Numbered from the stretch's first letter, positions 21,682 to 33,430 are shown. The stretch is DNA of 64,000 nucleotides from Ampullaceana balthica (GCA_944989445.1 CALYLW010000434.1:182001-246000), one strand, 5' to 3'. Notes: generated from the sequence alone by a model not told the origin. Program-made: numbers and translations.

Positions 21682-24390
21682 CTAGCAGACCCGTCGTGTG
21701 GTGCAACTATCTCAGTAAAAATGAATAAATTTAAAGAAACCAATGAGTGGTATGTTTAAAAACAATAATGCCAGAAACCTTCCCGGAAGTGTGAAAAAAA
21801 CTTCCAAGTTTCATAGCAAACGGATAAATAAATTAATAATTAAATAGCGTACAAAGGAAGAAACGATATTAAGGGCCCCGGACCTCAAAATTAGTGATAA
21901 TATAGGTTTTTTTTTATTGTCATTGTACTCAAGCTATATTCCTAAATATCGTATAAAATTGAATAGGGAATAAAATTATTAAAGTTCAGTAAAAAGACAT
22001 TTGGGGACCCCAGCTCCCAGGGAATGGACATTAAGAGTTCACTACCCTATATTACTATATTAATATAGGCTATTAAGTTTTTATATACTAAGTTTGGTCA
22101 AAATCCAGTTATTTTCTCATTATTTAACGCTTAAACTACTTTTTATTTAGCTAATATAGGGGGGAAATGACATTAAGGGGCCCCCGGCCCATTCGGTGCA
22201 AGAGGTCAATTTCAAAAACCTGTTCATTTTAATTCAGTTTTATTGTTAATATATTTCTCAAGATCTTTAAAAAAGTAAATAGGAAACATATCTTAAACAT
22301 ATACGAAAAAAAGAAATTTGGGGCCCCCGGCCCGGAAGATATTGACATTAGAAGTTCAGTGCCCCTTAGTATATTAATATGGGCTACCAAGTTTTTGTGT
22401 GCAAATTTTGGTGAAGATCTATTCATTTACCAAGCAGCTAATGCAGAAACTAATTTTTATATATCTCATATTAGCAAAAAACGACATTAAGGGCCCCAGG
22501 GCCCATTCAGGGTCAAGATATAAAGTTCAAAACACCTGTTCATTTCAATAAGGATGATAATGGATACAGTTACCATTATTTATCAAGTTTTTTAATAATT
22601 GAATTAGGGGAATACAATCTTAAACGTTTAAGTAAAAGGTATTTTGGGCCCCCAGCCCCGAAGGAGTGCCCATAAGTAGTCAAGTGCCCTATAGTATTTT
22701 AATATGGGCTACCAAGTTTTTGTATACAAAGTTTTGTTAAGATCTATTCATTTACTCAGTAGCTACGCTTAAACTAATTTTTATATAGGTCGTATAAGCA
22801 AAACATGAAATTATGGGCCCCCGGCACCCCATTAGTGTTAAATTTTGAAAAAAAGTAGCCAGTTACCATCCCTGGGAGCATACTGAATGGTTTAGTCAGC
22901 TATAAAGGACATGCAGACTCACACACACACAGTTTGATTTATATATATATAGATATAGTAAAATAAAACGACATAAAGGGGGCCCGGGCCTATTCGGTGC
23001 AAATGTCAATTTCAAAAACCTTTTCATTTTAATTCATTTTCATCAGGGATATATTTATCAAAATCGTTAAAAAGTGAATGGCAAAAATATCTTAAACATA
23101 TATGAAAAAAGATATTTGGAGCCCCGGCCCCAATGAAATCGACATAAAAAGTTCAGAAACCTTAAGTATTTTAATATGGGCTACCAAGTTTTTGTATACA
23201 AAGTTTGGTTAAGATCCAATCATTTACTCAGTACCTAACGCATAAACGAATTTTTTTTATAAAGCTCGTATTATAAAAAACGGCATTAAGGGCCCCAGGG
23301 CCCAATTATTGCAAAAATAAAGTGCGAAACATATGTTCATTTGAAAAAATGTCAAAATACATACATTTATTTATATTTCTCAATATTGTTTCAAAATTGA
23401 ATGGACGATCAAAATATTAAACATTTACTAAAAAAGACATTTTTGGCCCCCAGCCCCGTGGGAATGAAAATTAGGAGTTCAGTGCCCTATCGTAATAAAA
23501 TATAGACCCTTGAGTTTTTATATACTAAAATGGGTCAAGATACATTAATTTTCTCAGTATTTTACGCTAATACTAATTTTTATACAGCTAATATAAGAAA
23601 AAAACGGCATTTAGGGGCCCCTGGGCCCTTTTGTTGAAAGATGTTAATTTAAAAAACCTGTTCATTTTAAAACAGTTTCCTCAAAAACATATTCCTCAAT
23701 ATCGTGAAAAATTGAATGTAGAAAAATATCTTAAACATATACGAAGAAAATACATTAGGCACCCGCGGCCCCGAATGAATGGACATTTGAAGTTCTGTGC
23801 CCTATAGTATTTTAGTATGGGTTGCCAGGTTTTTGTATTCAAATTTTGGTTAAGATCCATTCATGTACTCAGTCTCTAACGAATAAACTAATTTTTATAT
23901 GGCTTATATAAGCAAAAAAGACATTAAGGGCCCCAGGGCCCATTCAGTGCAAGATATAAAGTTCAAAACACCTGTTCATTTCAATTTGTATAATAATGGA
24001 TACATGATCATACATGTGTCATTATTTGTCAAGATTGTTAATAAACTGAATGGTTAATAAAATCATAAACATTTAAGAAATGGGAATTTTTGACCCCCAA
24101 CCCCAAAGGAATGACTATTAGGAGTTCAGTGCCCTATAGTATTTTAATATTGGCTATCAAGTTGTTATATACAAAGTTTGGTTAAGATCCAACAATGTAC
24201 ACAGTAGCTAGCGCTTAAACTAATTTTTATATAGCTCATATAAGCAACAAAATGACATTATGAGCCCCCGGTGCCCCATGAGTGTTAAATTTAGAAAAAA
24301 GGTGCCAGTTACCATCTCAGGTGGGTAGTTAACAGTCTCCGAAAATTTCATGACGATCGGATGAATGGTTTAGTCATCTATAAAGGACAA

Positions 24391-24421
<31 letters not shown>

Positions 24422-25292
24422 TATTTTGATTTTTATATATATAGATATATACAAGAAAAAAAGACATTTAAGGCCCCTGGGCCCATTTGGTGATAGATGT
24501 AAATTTCAAAAACCTTTTCATATAATTAAGTTTCCTCATAGATATATTCCTCAAATCGTGAAAAATTGAAAGGGGGAAAATACATTAAACATATACGAAG
24601 AAAAGACATTGGGGGCTCCCGGCCCCGAAGGAATGGACATTTGAAGTTATTTGACATATAGTATTTTAATATGGGCTACCACGTTTTTGTAATTCAAATT
24701 TTGGTTTAGATCCATTCATTTACTCAGTAGCTAACGCATAAACTAATTTTTATATATCTTATATAAGTAAAAAAGACATTAAGGGCCCCGGGGCCCATTC
24801 AGTGCAAGATATAAAGTTCAAAACACCTGTTCATTTCAATTTGTATAATATGGATACATGTGTCATTATTTGTTAAGATTGTTAATGACTGAATGGTGAA
24901 TAAATCTTAAACGTTTAAGAAATGTGCATTTTTGGGCTCCCCAGCCCCAAAGGAATGACTATTTGCAGTTCAGTGCCCTATAGTATTTTAATATTGGCTA
25001 TCAAGTTGTCATATTCAAAGTTTGGTTAAGATCCAACAATTTACACAGTAGCTAGCGCTTAAACTAATTTGTATATAGCTCATATTAGCAACAAATGACA
25101 TTATGGGCCCCCGGTGCCCCATGAGTGTTAAATTTAGAAAACAAAGTTGCCAGTTACCATCCCAGGTAGGTACTTAACAGTCTCCAAAAATTTCATGACG
25201 ATCGGATGAATGGTTTAGTCATCTATAAAGGACATGCACACACACACACACACACACACACCCAGACATACTTTGATTTTTATATATATAGA
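21682..25292. repeat. Satellite-like array, about 315-bp units
   Basis: About eleven diverged units. Each carries CATTAAGGGCCCCAGGGCCC, then a CCCAGCCCC..GGAATG block, then CCCTATAGTATTTTAATATG and AAGATCCATTCATTTACTCA. Three sub-blocks end (about 22953, 24446, 25292) with GGATGAATGGTTTAGTCATC, an (AC)n tract and TTTATATATATAGAT, like the tail of a dispersed element. It starts CTAGCAGACCCGTCG at 21685. A reverse-orientation relative lies at about 37880-38530. Confidence 0.85.
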
Positions 25293-25789
25293 TAAAAACC
25301 GACCTGACTATATAGTTTATGTGGAAAAATGTATTCTACTGTATTATAATACTGGTACCGTAATAGGCTTTAAAACAACTTCCAGAGTTTTCTCATGTTT
25401 TCATCTGATAAATCATCTCGGTTTCTTTTACGGCTTTGTGAGTCTAGAGCTGAATGTCTGCCTCGAAGCAGCCAAGAGTCTACGTACTTTGTAGGATCAA
25501 AATATGTTAGTGGGGGGGCCGACCAATCTGATGAATAAAAGTGCCGAGACTGTTTTTGTCATGAGCGAAGCTCTCGTTGGGGTGATTATCAAATTCATTT
25601 GTGAGAATCCCCTTTCACACTCGCTCGAAGAAATGGAAATTGTATTAAGAGCATGTATAAAAGGAAGAATTCTTTCCGAATATGTTCTTTCCGTAAGATA
25701 ATCACGGAATCCACAAATGATTTCTCTTTCGTTAAGTTGCAGTCTGCTACATAATTTCTCAATTTCCGTTTCACCAAATGTAAACTGCA

Positions 25790-25864
25790 TGTTCATGTTA
25801 TCTGTCCAATGGGTTGTTCATGTTATCTGTCCAATGGCTTGTTCATGTTATCGGTCCAAAGGGC
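25790..25864. repeat. 25-bp tandem repeat, 3 copies
   Basis: TGTTCATGTTATCTGTCCAA-based unit starting at 25790, 25815 and 25840. It lies between two transposase fragments and separates their reading frames. Confidence 0.85.
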
Positions 25865-26182
25865 TCTGATCTAGTACGTTAGTCCATTGAGCTAGTTCAA
25901 CATCCTCATTAGAAAGTAATCTTTTCGCAATTGATTCGCTACGTTTCTCGTAAAAGACATTTACATCAATAGGAGGGTCGTTTCTGCTGTTTCTGTTGTG
26001 CAGTACAATTTCATTAAACATTAGATGCTCAGCAGTTGCTGTTGCATTCCTGTAGTATGGGCCCGGACTTTGCCTTCGTTCCTTGAACACCTGTACGAGT
26101 CTTTTTATTTTTTTATTCGCGGTGTAAAGATTCATGTTTCGCTGCTGTAGGTCCAAGCTCAATTCAGATAACTCTTGAAGAG

Positions 26183-26325
26183 CATCACACATCAGGCCAA
26201 CATCCATCACACATCAGGCCAAGATCCATCACACATCAGGCCAAGATCCATCACGCATCAGGCCAACATCCATCACACATCAGGCCAACATCCATAACAC
26301 ATCAGGCCAAGATCCATCACACATC
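26183..26325. repeat. 22-bp tandem repeat, about 6.5 copies
   Basis: Unit CATCACACATCAGGCCAACA plus TC, alternating with CAAGATC. On the minus strand the first unit is transposase coding (around MDVGLMCD), so the array grew from coding sequence. The period is not a multiple of three. Confidence 0.9.
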
Positions 26326-26696
26326 TACGCTTTTAAGCTTCTCCTTTTTTGCTTCTGCTACTATCTTTACAGCAGCTTGATGTCCAGCAGATTCCTTGTG
26401 ACGCAAAATTTTCTTTCGGAGTGAATTCTGCTTTTTCTTTTTTTCATCTCCGTAACAAGATACTGTGCCATCAGTCCATTCTTTCGATATTTTCATGCCC
26501 ATTTTTGCTTCTATGCCAAGTGTTCCAACCTTTCGGCAGGCTGTACAGCCGAGCTTTTTCTTCTAACGCACAGCCACTCATATCTTCTGCAGACATCTAT
26601 TTTTTGCTCCAATGTCCAACAACTTGGCAGGTCACTGTCAGAGTCTATGTTTACATCGCCATGATCGCCTACACACGTTTGTTCTGACACTGTCAT

Positions 26697-28060
26697 TTAA
26701 ATCGTTTGTATAATATCGACATTATCTTCCGCAACTTCTTGTTTAAATTGTTTGTTTACCGGAGCAGCAGATGGGAAAAAGCTTGAGATTCTTTTCATTT
26801 CAACGCTTTTTTACTTGTTTAATTATTATTCATTTCTAGACTTTAAAATGACATAGAAAAATTATTTACCAAAGTTTGTACTAAAATCAGCCCCTCCGGA
26901 AATAGAAATAGGCCACGCCAAGTGGCAAACACTGTTATTATGATTCTACTAATAATAACTTAAATGATATCTATGGTCCATAGATATCATATTAGTGGAA
27001 TAACAGCGTTTGCTACTTGGTTTGTTTATTTGTAAACTGTAATATACGTCGTTCCCTCGAGTCCCCACTGTAAAAAGGACTGACAGTAAGTAAAATGCCG
27101 ACTATTTATATAAATATACACGAATCTGGCCCCCAAAAAAGTATGGGAACTCAGTTCCCATGAGTTCACACTGAAAAAAGCAGTGCTATAAACTACATAG
27201 TTAAACAGGAGCCTTGGAAACAGGGACAGGCTGATAGTTGGCTTTCGTTTTTAATTTCTTTGTCATTGACTAGTACGTTGACATTAGTGCATCTTTCAAT
27301 ACTTTCAATTCAGTATTCAAATGTAAACATTTTACGTATATGATATAAGTTATACCATCTTAATACTTTTATATTCATTGTTTTTTTCCGTTGAACTTTA
27401 AATGGTAAATTTAATTGTGATTTCATTTGTGAACTTAAAAATAAAAATGTTTCTTGTCTTACGTGTTATATCTTATTCAGTCTTATAATTTTAAAACTCT
27501 AGTCTATTGTGAATATAATAATTATACAAAATAAGTTAAGGAACAAATTAAGTTATATATTAAATTATTAATATGCAACAAAATAAACAAATTAACAAGG
27601 GTTGATCCATTCAATTTCTATTCAAAATATAGTAAAAGAATCAATCTCAATATGATAAAAATATATTTAGTTAAAAAGTTACAAGTATAGATATTTCTTT
27701 ACTACATAAGATAACAAACCAAGTTAAATAACAGCATATTAAACTGAAATTGTCTGAATAAAAGAAAAGTTTTATTATGGTTCTAGGTCACGACTTCTTG
27801 TACATCACACTACACACTCAGTACAAAACTGTTCGCTTGATACACACTACATAGTTCGTTGAACTTCTTCAAGTTCAATCTTTCAATTCATTGTAAAATG
27901 TTCATTATTTACTTTGACAATGTAACAACGTCGATAACAGATACTCTTCATTTGTAGGATAATAAATATTTTAATAAATAGTATGAAATGCTTGAAATGA
28001 AGTAGTAAAGTACACCCTATTAGCTGTTACACTTAAATGTGGAGATATCCGGATCCGGAA
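26697..28060. other. Non-coding interior of the hAT element with palindrome
   Basis: AT-rich, no gene. 26922-27020 is an imperfect inverted repeat (CCAAGTGGCAAACACTGTTA facing TAACAGCGTTTGCTACTTGG) centred on a perfect 13-bp-arm palindrome, ATGATATCTATGG/CCATAGATATCAT, at 26967-26993: possibly a small foldback element. Confidence 0.6.
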
Positions 28061-28184
28061 TCCGGAAAATATTAGAGCAAAACTATCCGGATTTGGCAAA
28101 TAGTAAAAAACCATATCCGGCTGATCCCTAATTATGAATGAATGTAAGGGAAGTGATCTTATTCAATGTTGACATCATTGTCCC

Positions 28185-28432
28185 TTAAGCTATGTCCCCC
28201 CTAAAGAGGTATAAATTACCTAAGCTCTGTCCCCCCCACCTCAGAGCTATAGGTCACCTAAACTCTGCCCCCCCCAGAGATACAGGTCATCTAAGTCCTA
28301 AGCTCTGTCCCCACCCCCAACCACCCAGAGCTATATGTCATCTAAGCTCTGACCCCCCAGAGATATAGGTCACCTAGGTCCTAAGCTCTGTCACACCCCC
28401 GACCACCCAGCGATATAGGTCATCTAAGCTTC
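28185..28432. repeat. Minisatellite (CTAAGCTCTGTCCCCCC)
   Basis: About seven imperfect units of 30-50 bp built on CTAAGCTCTGTCCCC, CCCAGAGATATAGGTCA and CATCTAAG. It starts 50 bp past the hAT target duplication. Confidence 0.85.
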
Positions 28433-28701
28433 GTCGTTTTCAAAAGGAATGCACTCACAAATTAGCTGTAGAGACAATAAAAACAATGATACTGTATTCC
28501 AACTTCGCCGTAATTTCCATAAGATGCAGACATGTTGTTTATATCAAAGTCGATGTTTTGAACATACGCTTAACAACAGCCGACATAAATCTACAACCTT
28601 AGGTGTGAAGCCTAAGCATAGGAGGATCTCTATATACATCAATTGTGGTAGCCTTAATGAGTGTTATTTTGTTATTATTATAACAAGAGGAGGATTTACC
28701 G

Positions 28702-28843
28702 CAGGGCCGGCCTTAGACCACTGCAACATATGCGGCCGAAGTGGGCCCCGAGCCTATATTATATTTCACTTATTATCCATATTAGTTCCTTATCCCTATC
28801 CAAACTGGGCCCCGCGCAATCCGTTTGATTAAGACCGGCCCTG
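28702..28843. mobile_element. hAT-type MITE (CAGGGCCGGCCTTAGACC)
   Basis: 142-bp element with ends CAGGGCCGGCCTTA and TAAGACCGGCCCTG and an identical 8-bp target duplication ATTTACCG (28694-28701 and 28844-28851). No coding. Confidence 0.88.
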
Positions 28844-28917
28844 ATTTACCGTATCAAATCGATACATGTACTTCACTTAAGATTTACTTTTTTAAATAAT
28901 GAAGATACATATATATT

Positions 28918-29698
28918 AAGCCTGTTAACGATTAATTTAAATTAAATTGTTAACATTTGAAAAAAATAACGATTAATTAATCGTCAATTTCGACTAAAGC
29001 CAAAAATTGAAATTTAAGGTGTCATAAATGATTAAAATTATTTATTAAAATTCTTGTCGAGAATCGAAATAACACAGGAATATATTCTTTAAATGACATC
29101 TTTTAAACCAACAACGCAGACAAGTGTATTGACATTATTTGGTTCAAGTGATGAGCGGGTCTTATTGACAATATAACCAGCCGAGCTAAACGCTCGTGCA
29201 CATAGTTTTAGATTGTCTCAGCTGAAGTTTCCGATACTGTAGTGAATGTTTGGTTTGCAGGTGATGTGTAAGCAAAGTTTTAGAACCATGGTAGCAATGT
29301 TCCCTTCAAGCAGTGCGGCTACACATATATTTGACCAAAGCCACGCAGGAGTTTAGAATCATCGCGAATCAAATTTTGTAAAATATTGCCAAAAGAAATG
29401 ACGTTGTGCAACTTTGCACACGAGTTTTTATTAAACTTTGCACATGGACCAACGAAGCTCAGACATAGAGGGAACATTCCAGTCCATGGTAGGCAAAGGA
29501 TTTCTCTAAATAGACACAATAACCTTTATCAACATTTTGAATATTCACGTCAGTCAATAGTTTATAACCAAAATGTGCGTGTAATCGTCCGGAAATTAGT
29601 TTATATTTATCGGCCGAAATATTTTACTTTCAACTTTAACTTTAGCGTTAAAATTTTTAACGATTAATTGAAAAATTAAGCGTTAATTACCACAGCCT
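28918..29698 (-). mobile_element. Deleted hAT element with ZBED-type C-terminal fragment
   Basis: Ends AGCCTGTTAACGATTAATT and ..TTAATTACCACAGCCT are inverted and rich in TTAACGATTAATT. On the minus strand, about 29089-29215 encodes AFSSAGYIVNKTRSSLEPNN followed by a stop: the C-terminal SERxFSxAG-type segment of ZBED/AC1-like hAT transposases. The rest of the gene is gone. A CAATGTTCCC MITE (29295-29483) is nested in it. Flanks are AT-rich, so no clean duplication is readable. Confidence 0.6.
29295..29483. mobile_element. CAATGTTCCC-type MITE, reversed copy
   Basis: Begins CAATGTTCCCTTCAAG and ends ..AGAGGGAACATTCCAGT, containing ACTTTGCACATGGACCAACG in reverse relative to 49421-49582. A 9-bp direct repeat CCATGGTAG lies on each side (29286-29294 and 29484-29492), probably the target duplication. 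Confidence 0.7.
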
Positions 29699-30420
29699 TA
29701 ATATATATATATATATGTATATATCATTATTAATTTTATCTGCGTTTACGTATTTATACAGGATGTTTAAATTTTCCAATGTTATACCAACTTTGGATAC
29801 TTTATTAAAAAATAATTAAGTTATATTATATGCATTTGTTTTATAATTTTAATTACTGAAATAACAGTTAAAATTAGAATTGTAAGTCAATACAAGTCCT
29901 GATTTTTTCTTTTGATTTTAGAACTGAGATACATGTATGTTATTTATGTTTGTTTACTTAATCAAACCCAATAATGTAGTTTAAAAAAGTTATGTAGCAT
30001 ACAGAGCTAAATATGCGCAACTGTATATTCCTCTTGTATCATCTTAACTTATTCAAATCATGAAAATAACAAAGGATATGAAAACGAAAATGATATGCAA
30101 ATGCAACACATACGGATAGAAAATGTCATTGTTCCCTCTGTGAAGTGGATAAAGTAGTGAATATCATTGTTCACTTAGTGAAGTGGATAAAGTATGAGAA
30201 TCTGATTATCAACTCAGAAAAAATAAAAGAAACTCGTTGTTAAATCATTGCAATCAATAAAGTTGAAGAATGTCATTGTTAAATCATTGAAACGAAGACA
30301 TTTAAAGAATCCCATTGCTCACCTAGTGAAATGATAAAATTAGGATAGTCTAACTGTTCACCAAAATAAAGGATGACACATTGACACACTTGCTTTAAAA
30401 AGTACCAGTGGCAATATCCA
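29699..30420. other. Intergenic with imperfect short repeats
   Basis: A TA run lies near 29701-29723. From about 30124 to 30370, diverged units share TCATTGTT..AGTGAAGTGGATAAAG. No gene. Confidence 0.5.
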
Positions 30421-30426
30421 CAAACC

Positions 30427-30692
30427 TCCCTAGTGGTCGAGTGGCATCGCGTGCTCGGCTAGCGTACCGATTGTCACGTATTCGAATCCATATGAAGGCT
30501 TGGATTTGTTTCCGAGAACTAGAATGTCCCTGAGTCCACCCAGCTTCGAATGAGTACCTAACACTAGTTAGTGAAACAAAAGGCGGCTGGCTAATGCTTG
30601 GAACCCTCATAGCCGTGGCCTGTTAATTCTGCGTCACTATGGACGCATTAATCTTCTGCGTAGAAGGAGCGTCTGTATGATAAGACAACTTC
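30427..30692 (+). mobile_element. tRNA-derived SINE, copy A
   Basis: tRNA-like head with A box TAGTGGTCGAGTGGC and B box TATTCGAATCC (30479-30489), a body with TCCCTGAGT, ACCTAACACTAGTTAG and TAATGCTTGGAACC, and the tail GAAGGAGCGTCTGTATGATA. The same order is found at 63074-63357. No intact tRNA fold is expected, so this is not a tRNA gene. Confidence 0.8.
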
Positions 30693-31411
30693 CCTTCACA
30701 ACTTTTTCTTTAGTTTGGATTCAAACAATTTTACGTAATAATGGATTGAAAAAGCTTTGGGATATCATTTACAATTTATATATAGTAAGTAAGAATAAGG
30801 AGGACAATAAAAATGAATAGCAAGTTTTAAAAGTCACTAAGGCTGTAAAGTTTCAAAGCTCTGCTTAACTTAATCTGATAACGAAGAGAAATGTAAATAC
30901 ATTCTAACTTCTAGGAGTTCAGCGTTATGCGTTTTTCCTGAAATATCTATACACTTTGGCGGGTCGATAAAACGTGTTGACATTGGATTTTCGCTATAAC
31001 TTGAACAATATATATTTTTTTACTCAAGAGATAAAGATATTTAAGTTTTTAATTCCTTTTATAATCTATGCATGGCTATAGTATTTTAGTATTTTAAGTT
31101 AAAAGTGCAATTTTATACAACTGTGTATTCCACAGGCACGCATAGCCTCGAGCTCCTGATTGAAAGATCTTCTGAATGTATTTGACATGTTGTCTTATTG
31201 TTTTGATTTTTTGTGTGTGCCTTGATGTCCGCCACCGACTGCTGATTAGGTGGAGCTAAGCTTTTCGTCACTTCAGACTTTAGTCTTGATGTTCTGGATG
31301 ATTTTAGTGGCGAACCTTCATCTCCTTTACCGCCGACAGTATCATTCATCTTTGTTGATGTTAGATCATTTCGCGTGCAGGTTGATGACACGGTCAGTAG
31401 TACGCCCCGTG
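30693..31411 (-). other. Intergenic with possible coding fragment
   Basis: 31113-31391 on the minus strand is open for 92 codons, hydrophilic and Ser/Lys/Thr-rich (SPLKSSRTSRLKSEVTKSLA), with less AT bias than its surroundings. I recognise no family and see no clear splice sites. It could be an exon or chance. Confidence 0.2.
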
Positions 31412-31599
31412 CAGTGGCGTAGCTAGGAATGTATAGGGGTTTGGGGGGGCCCGGGGGACTAAGCCTTTTTTGGGGGCCCCACTACATGGCGGTGTCGTAA
31501 TATTTAGTGTAAAAAAATTATGACACTAATTTAGGGGCCCCTTCAAGTGGGGCCCGGGGGACATATGAATTTGGACCCCCTCCCCTAGCTACGTCACTG
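31412..31599. mobile_element. MITE with CAGTGGCGTAGCTAGG ends
   Basis: Inverted ends CAGTGGCGTAGCTAGG and CCCTAGCTACGTCACTG, GGGGCCC-rich interior. The same end type occurs at 55398-56070. No flanking duplication is readable here (GCCCCGTG versus TCTCAGAG), so it may have lost an end. Confidence 0.7.
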
Positions 31600-32249
31600 T
31601 CTCAGAGAACACAAAGATAGGCAATCTGTGTTGTTACACACAGGCCATCGTCTTATGTCCATGACTGCCCAAGCAGACGCACTTGACTCATGATGTTTTG
31701 AGAATCCTTGAAGAGCTTTGTTCATTGAAGAGACGTTTTTCAGAAGTGTACCTCCCATGGATGTGAGGAAAAGTAGAGACATACATTTTTACATCGCCAG
31801 TTTGACGCTCGGTCTCTTGACCCACATGACCAGAGTAATACGGGGACTATGCTGGAGACATGTCCAGGGGACCAGTTTTGACGGACAGGCGATGAGATGC
31901 GCATATCTCTTTAATCTGACTACCAGTCTATGATTGATATACGTCCATGTATTGCCAATTTGTACATGATGTTGTGAATGCTTAGGAATATCAAGAGAGG
32001 AATGTCTTTTGTCACGTTGTTCAAAATGTTTGAAAAGTGCAGTGAGCCAGCCCATACAATGGTAAACTGCGCCATATAAAGGTACAAAATAAATAAATAA
32101 CTAAGCTTTGTGAATACAAGAAAATTACTCAATCATTTCGTTTATGGTTTAAACCATGCGCTTATATTTTTGTCCATGTTTTCAATAATTTGATATTTTC
32201 ATAATTTAAATTGAAACAGAAGTTCTTTTGTTCGCTAGTTATTGCTTAA
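31600..32249. other. Intergenic, overlapping open stretches
   Basis: Between 31600 and 32055 both strands have overlapping open stretches of 60-90 codons with moderate GC. They may be a decayed transposon or gene, but no family motif is visible and I could not choose a strand. Confidence 0.2.
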
Positions 32250-32387
32250 CTAGCTGACCCGCCGCGTAGCATACGCCGCTAATGATATGGTGACGGGTGA
32301 TGACTTCCTGAAAGACACAGTTGTCAAAATGGGGTGGGTTTGGGCAAACAACTGTAAGTGAATGAAAAGGAGGAACTCTGGAGAGAC

Positions 32388-32676
32388 CCGCGGCGTAGCA
32401 TACGCCGCAGACTTGCTCATCATAGATAGTGCAAAGAACGCTTGGGGGGGGGGTGAGAGTACAGACACAAAAATCAGCACTACGTAAATAAAAAATAGCG
32501 AGTAAGCGTAAAGACATGCACACTGAGGTTGTTGTTACCCGTCTCCCATTTATTAACCGACGTTCACTCGCGTTGTATTGATTTCTTCGTGCTGAAGTTT
32601 GTGTCAGTTCTTTCTCCACTTTCTTTGCACTCTCCATGAGCAAGTAGCGGCGTATGCTACGTCGCTGGGCGTCTAG
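32388..32676. mobile_element. Nested hairpin-ended element
   Basis: Hairpins at 32390-32408 (perfect GCGGCGTA/TACGCCGC arms) and 32647-32665, with inverted GACTTGCTCAT..AGTGCAAAG and CTTTGCACTCT..ATGAGCAAG beside them. The right side ends GGGCGTCTAG before T (32676). The left 80 bp match 5431-5510. It is placed inside the left arm of the larger composite. Confidence 0.65.
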
Positions 32677-32685
32677 TTTCAAAAT

Positions 32686-33430
32686 AATTATAAATTCTCA
32701 AATCCTATTTTTACATCGTTCCCTTTTCAAAAGTTAAAGTGTAAGCTAAAACAATGACGTCATATAATATTTTTTATACAAAATCGATCGCAGTGCAACC
32801 TAACAGCACTTACATCCATACAAACAACGGGAATCAATATACATAATTAATATAAGTAATTTATCCTTGTTTGATAAATACGAAATATTAAACTTGCTGA
32901 AATGTACACAAAGTATTTCATAATAATTACAAATCCTCAAATCCTATTTTCACATCGTTCCCTTTTCAAAAATTAAAATATAAGCTAAAACAATGACGTC
33001 CTATAATATCAATATACATACAAGAATGACGTCATTTAATATTTTTATACAAAATCGATTGCAGCGCTACCTAACAGCATTATTACAAACATGCATAAAT
33101 ACATACAGACAGACAAAGGGAATTATGTACATTGAAGTATTTCATAATAATTATAAATCATCAAATCATATTTTTACATCGCTCCATTTTCAAAAATTAA
33201 AATATAAGCTAAAATAATAACGTCATATAATATTTTTTTACAAAATCGATCGCAGCGCCACCTAACTAACATCCATACAGACAACGGGAATCAATATACA
33301 TAATTAACATAAGTAACTTATTCGTGTTTGATAAATACGAAATATTAAACTTGCTGAAATGTACACAAAGTATTTCATAATAATTATAAATCCTCAAATC
33401 CTATTTTTACATCACTCCCTTTTCAAAAAT
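32686..33430. repeat. About 230-bp tandem repeat, 3 full copies plus part
   Basis: Units anchored on AATCCTATTTTTACATCG at 32701, 32940, 33164 and 33397 (spacing 239, 224, 233). Each carries CAATGACGTCATATAATATT, AAAATCGATCGCAGCGC..CCTAAC and, in most units, AATATTAAACTTGCTGAAAT. Confidence 0.85.

Larger units (their letters stand above)
25497..26696 (-). pseudogene. KIAA1586-like hAT transposase, internally deleted
   Basis: Minus-strand fragments in N- to C-terminal order. 26511-26696 contains DLPSCWTLEQKIDVCRRYEW, then a frameshift near 26520. 26317-26502 has KEWTDGTV and SLRKKILRHKESAGHQAAVK. 25848-26210 has DALQELSELSLDLQQRNM and KRLVQVFKERRQSPGP. 25497-25796 has ISISSSECERGFSQMN, the hAT C-terminal dimerisation motif, ending LFIRLVGPP. 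The middle part that would hold the catalytic region is missing, and a 22-bp repeat occupies that junction (26183-26325). Family from motif recall (E3 SUMO-ligase KIAA1586-like, a hAT descendant). Non-functional. Confidence 0.75.
21074..28130 (-). mobile_element. 7.06-kb hAT element with KIAA1586-like relic
   Basis: Ends TAGGGGACAGCCGAATAT and, inverted, TAGGGATCAGCCGGATAT. Flanks ATTATAAA (21066-21073) and ATTATGAA (28131-28138) form an 8-bp duplication with one mismatch, as hAT makes. Subterminal TCCGGAT motifs repeat at both ends (21109-21185 and 28047-28120). Inside are a 3.6-kb tandem array (21682-25292), a broken minus-strand hAT transposase (25497-26696) and an AT-rich stretch with a palindrome. 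The insertion lies 40 bp past the stop of gene 3. Confidence 0.8.

Noticed and set aside
26183..26325. CRISPR-like short repeats
   Set aside because: Head-to-tail 22-bp units without spacers, in a eukaryotic transposon.
31412..31599. Target duplication for the CAGTGGCGTAGCTAGG element
   Set aside because: Flanks GCCCCGTG and TCTCAGAG do not match.
31594..32055. Candidate gene on either strand between two transposable elements
   Set aside because: Both strands are open in short overlapping pieces and neither shows a family motif or consistent splice sites.
32239..32682. 147-codon minus-strand open frame
   Set aside because: It reads through the hairpin-ended foldback elements, and part repeats 5431-5510.
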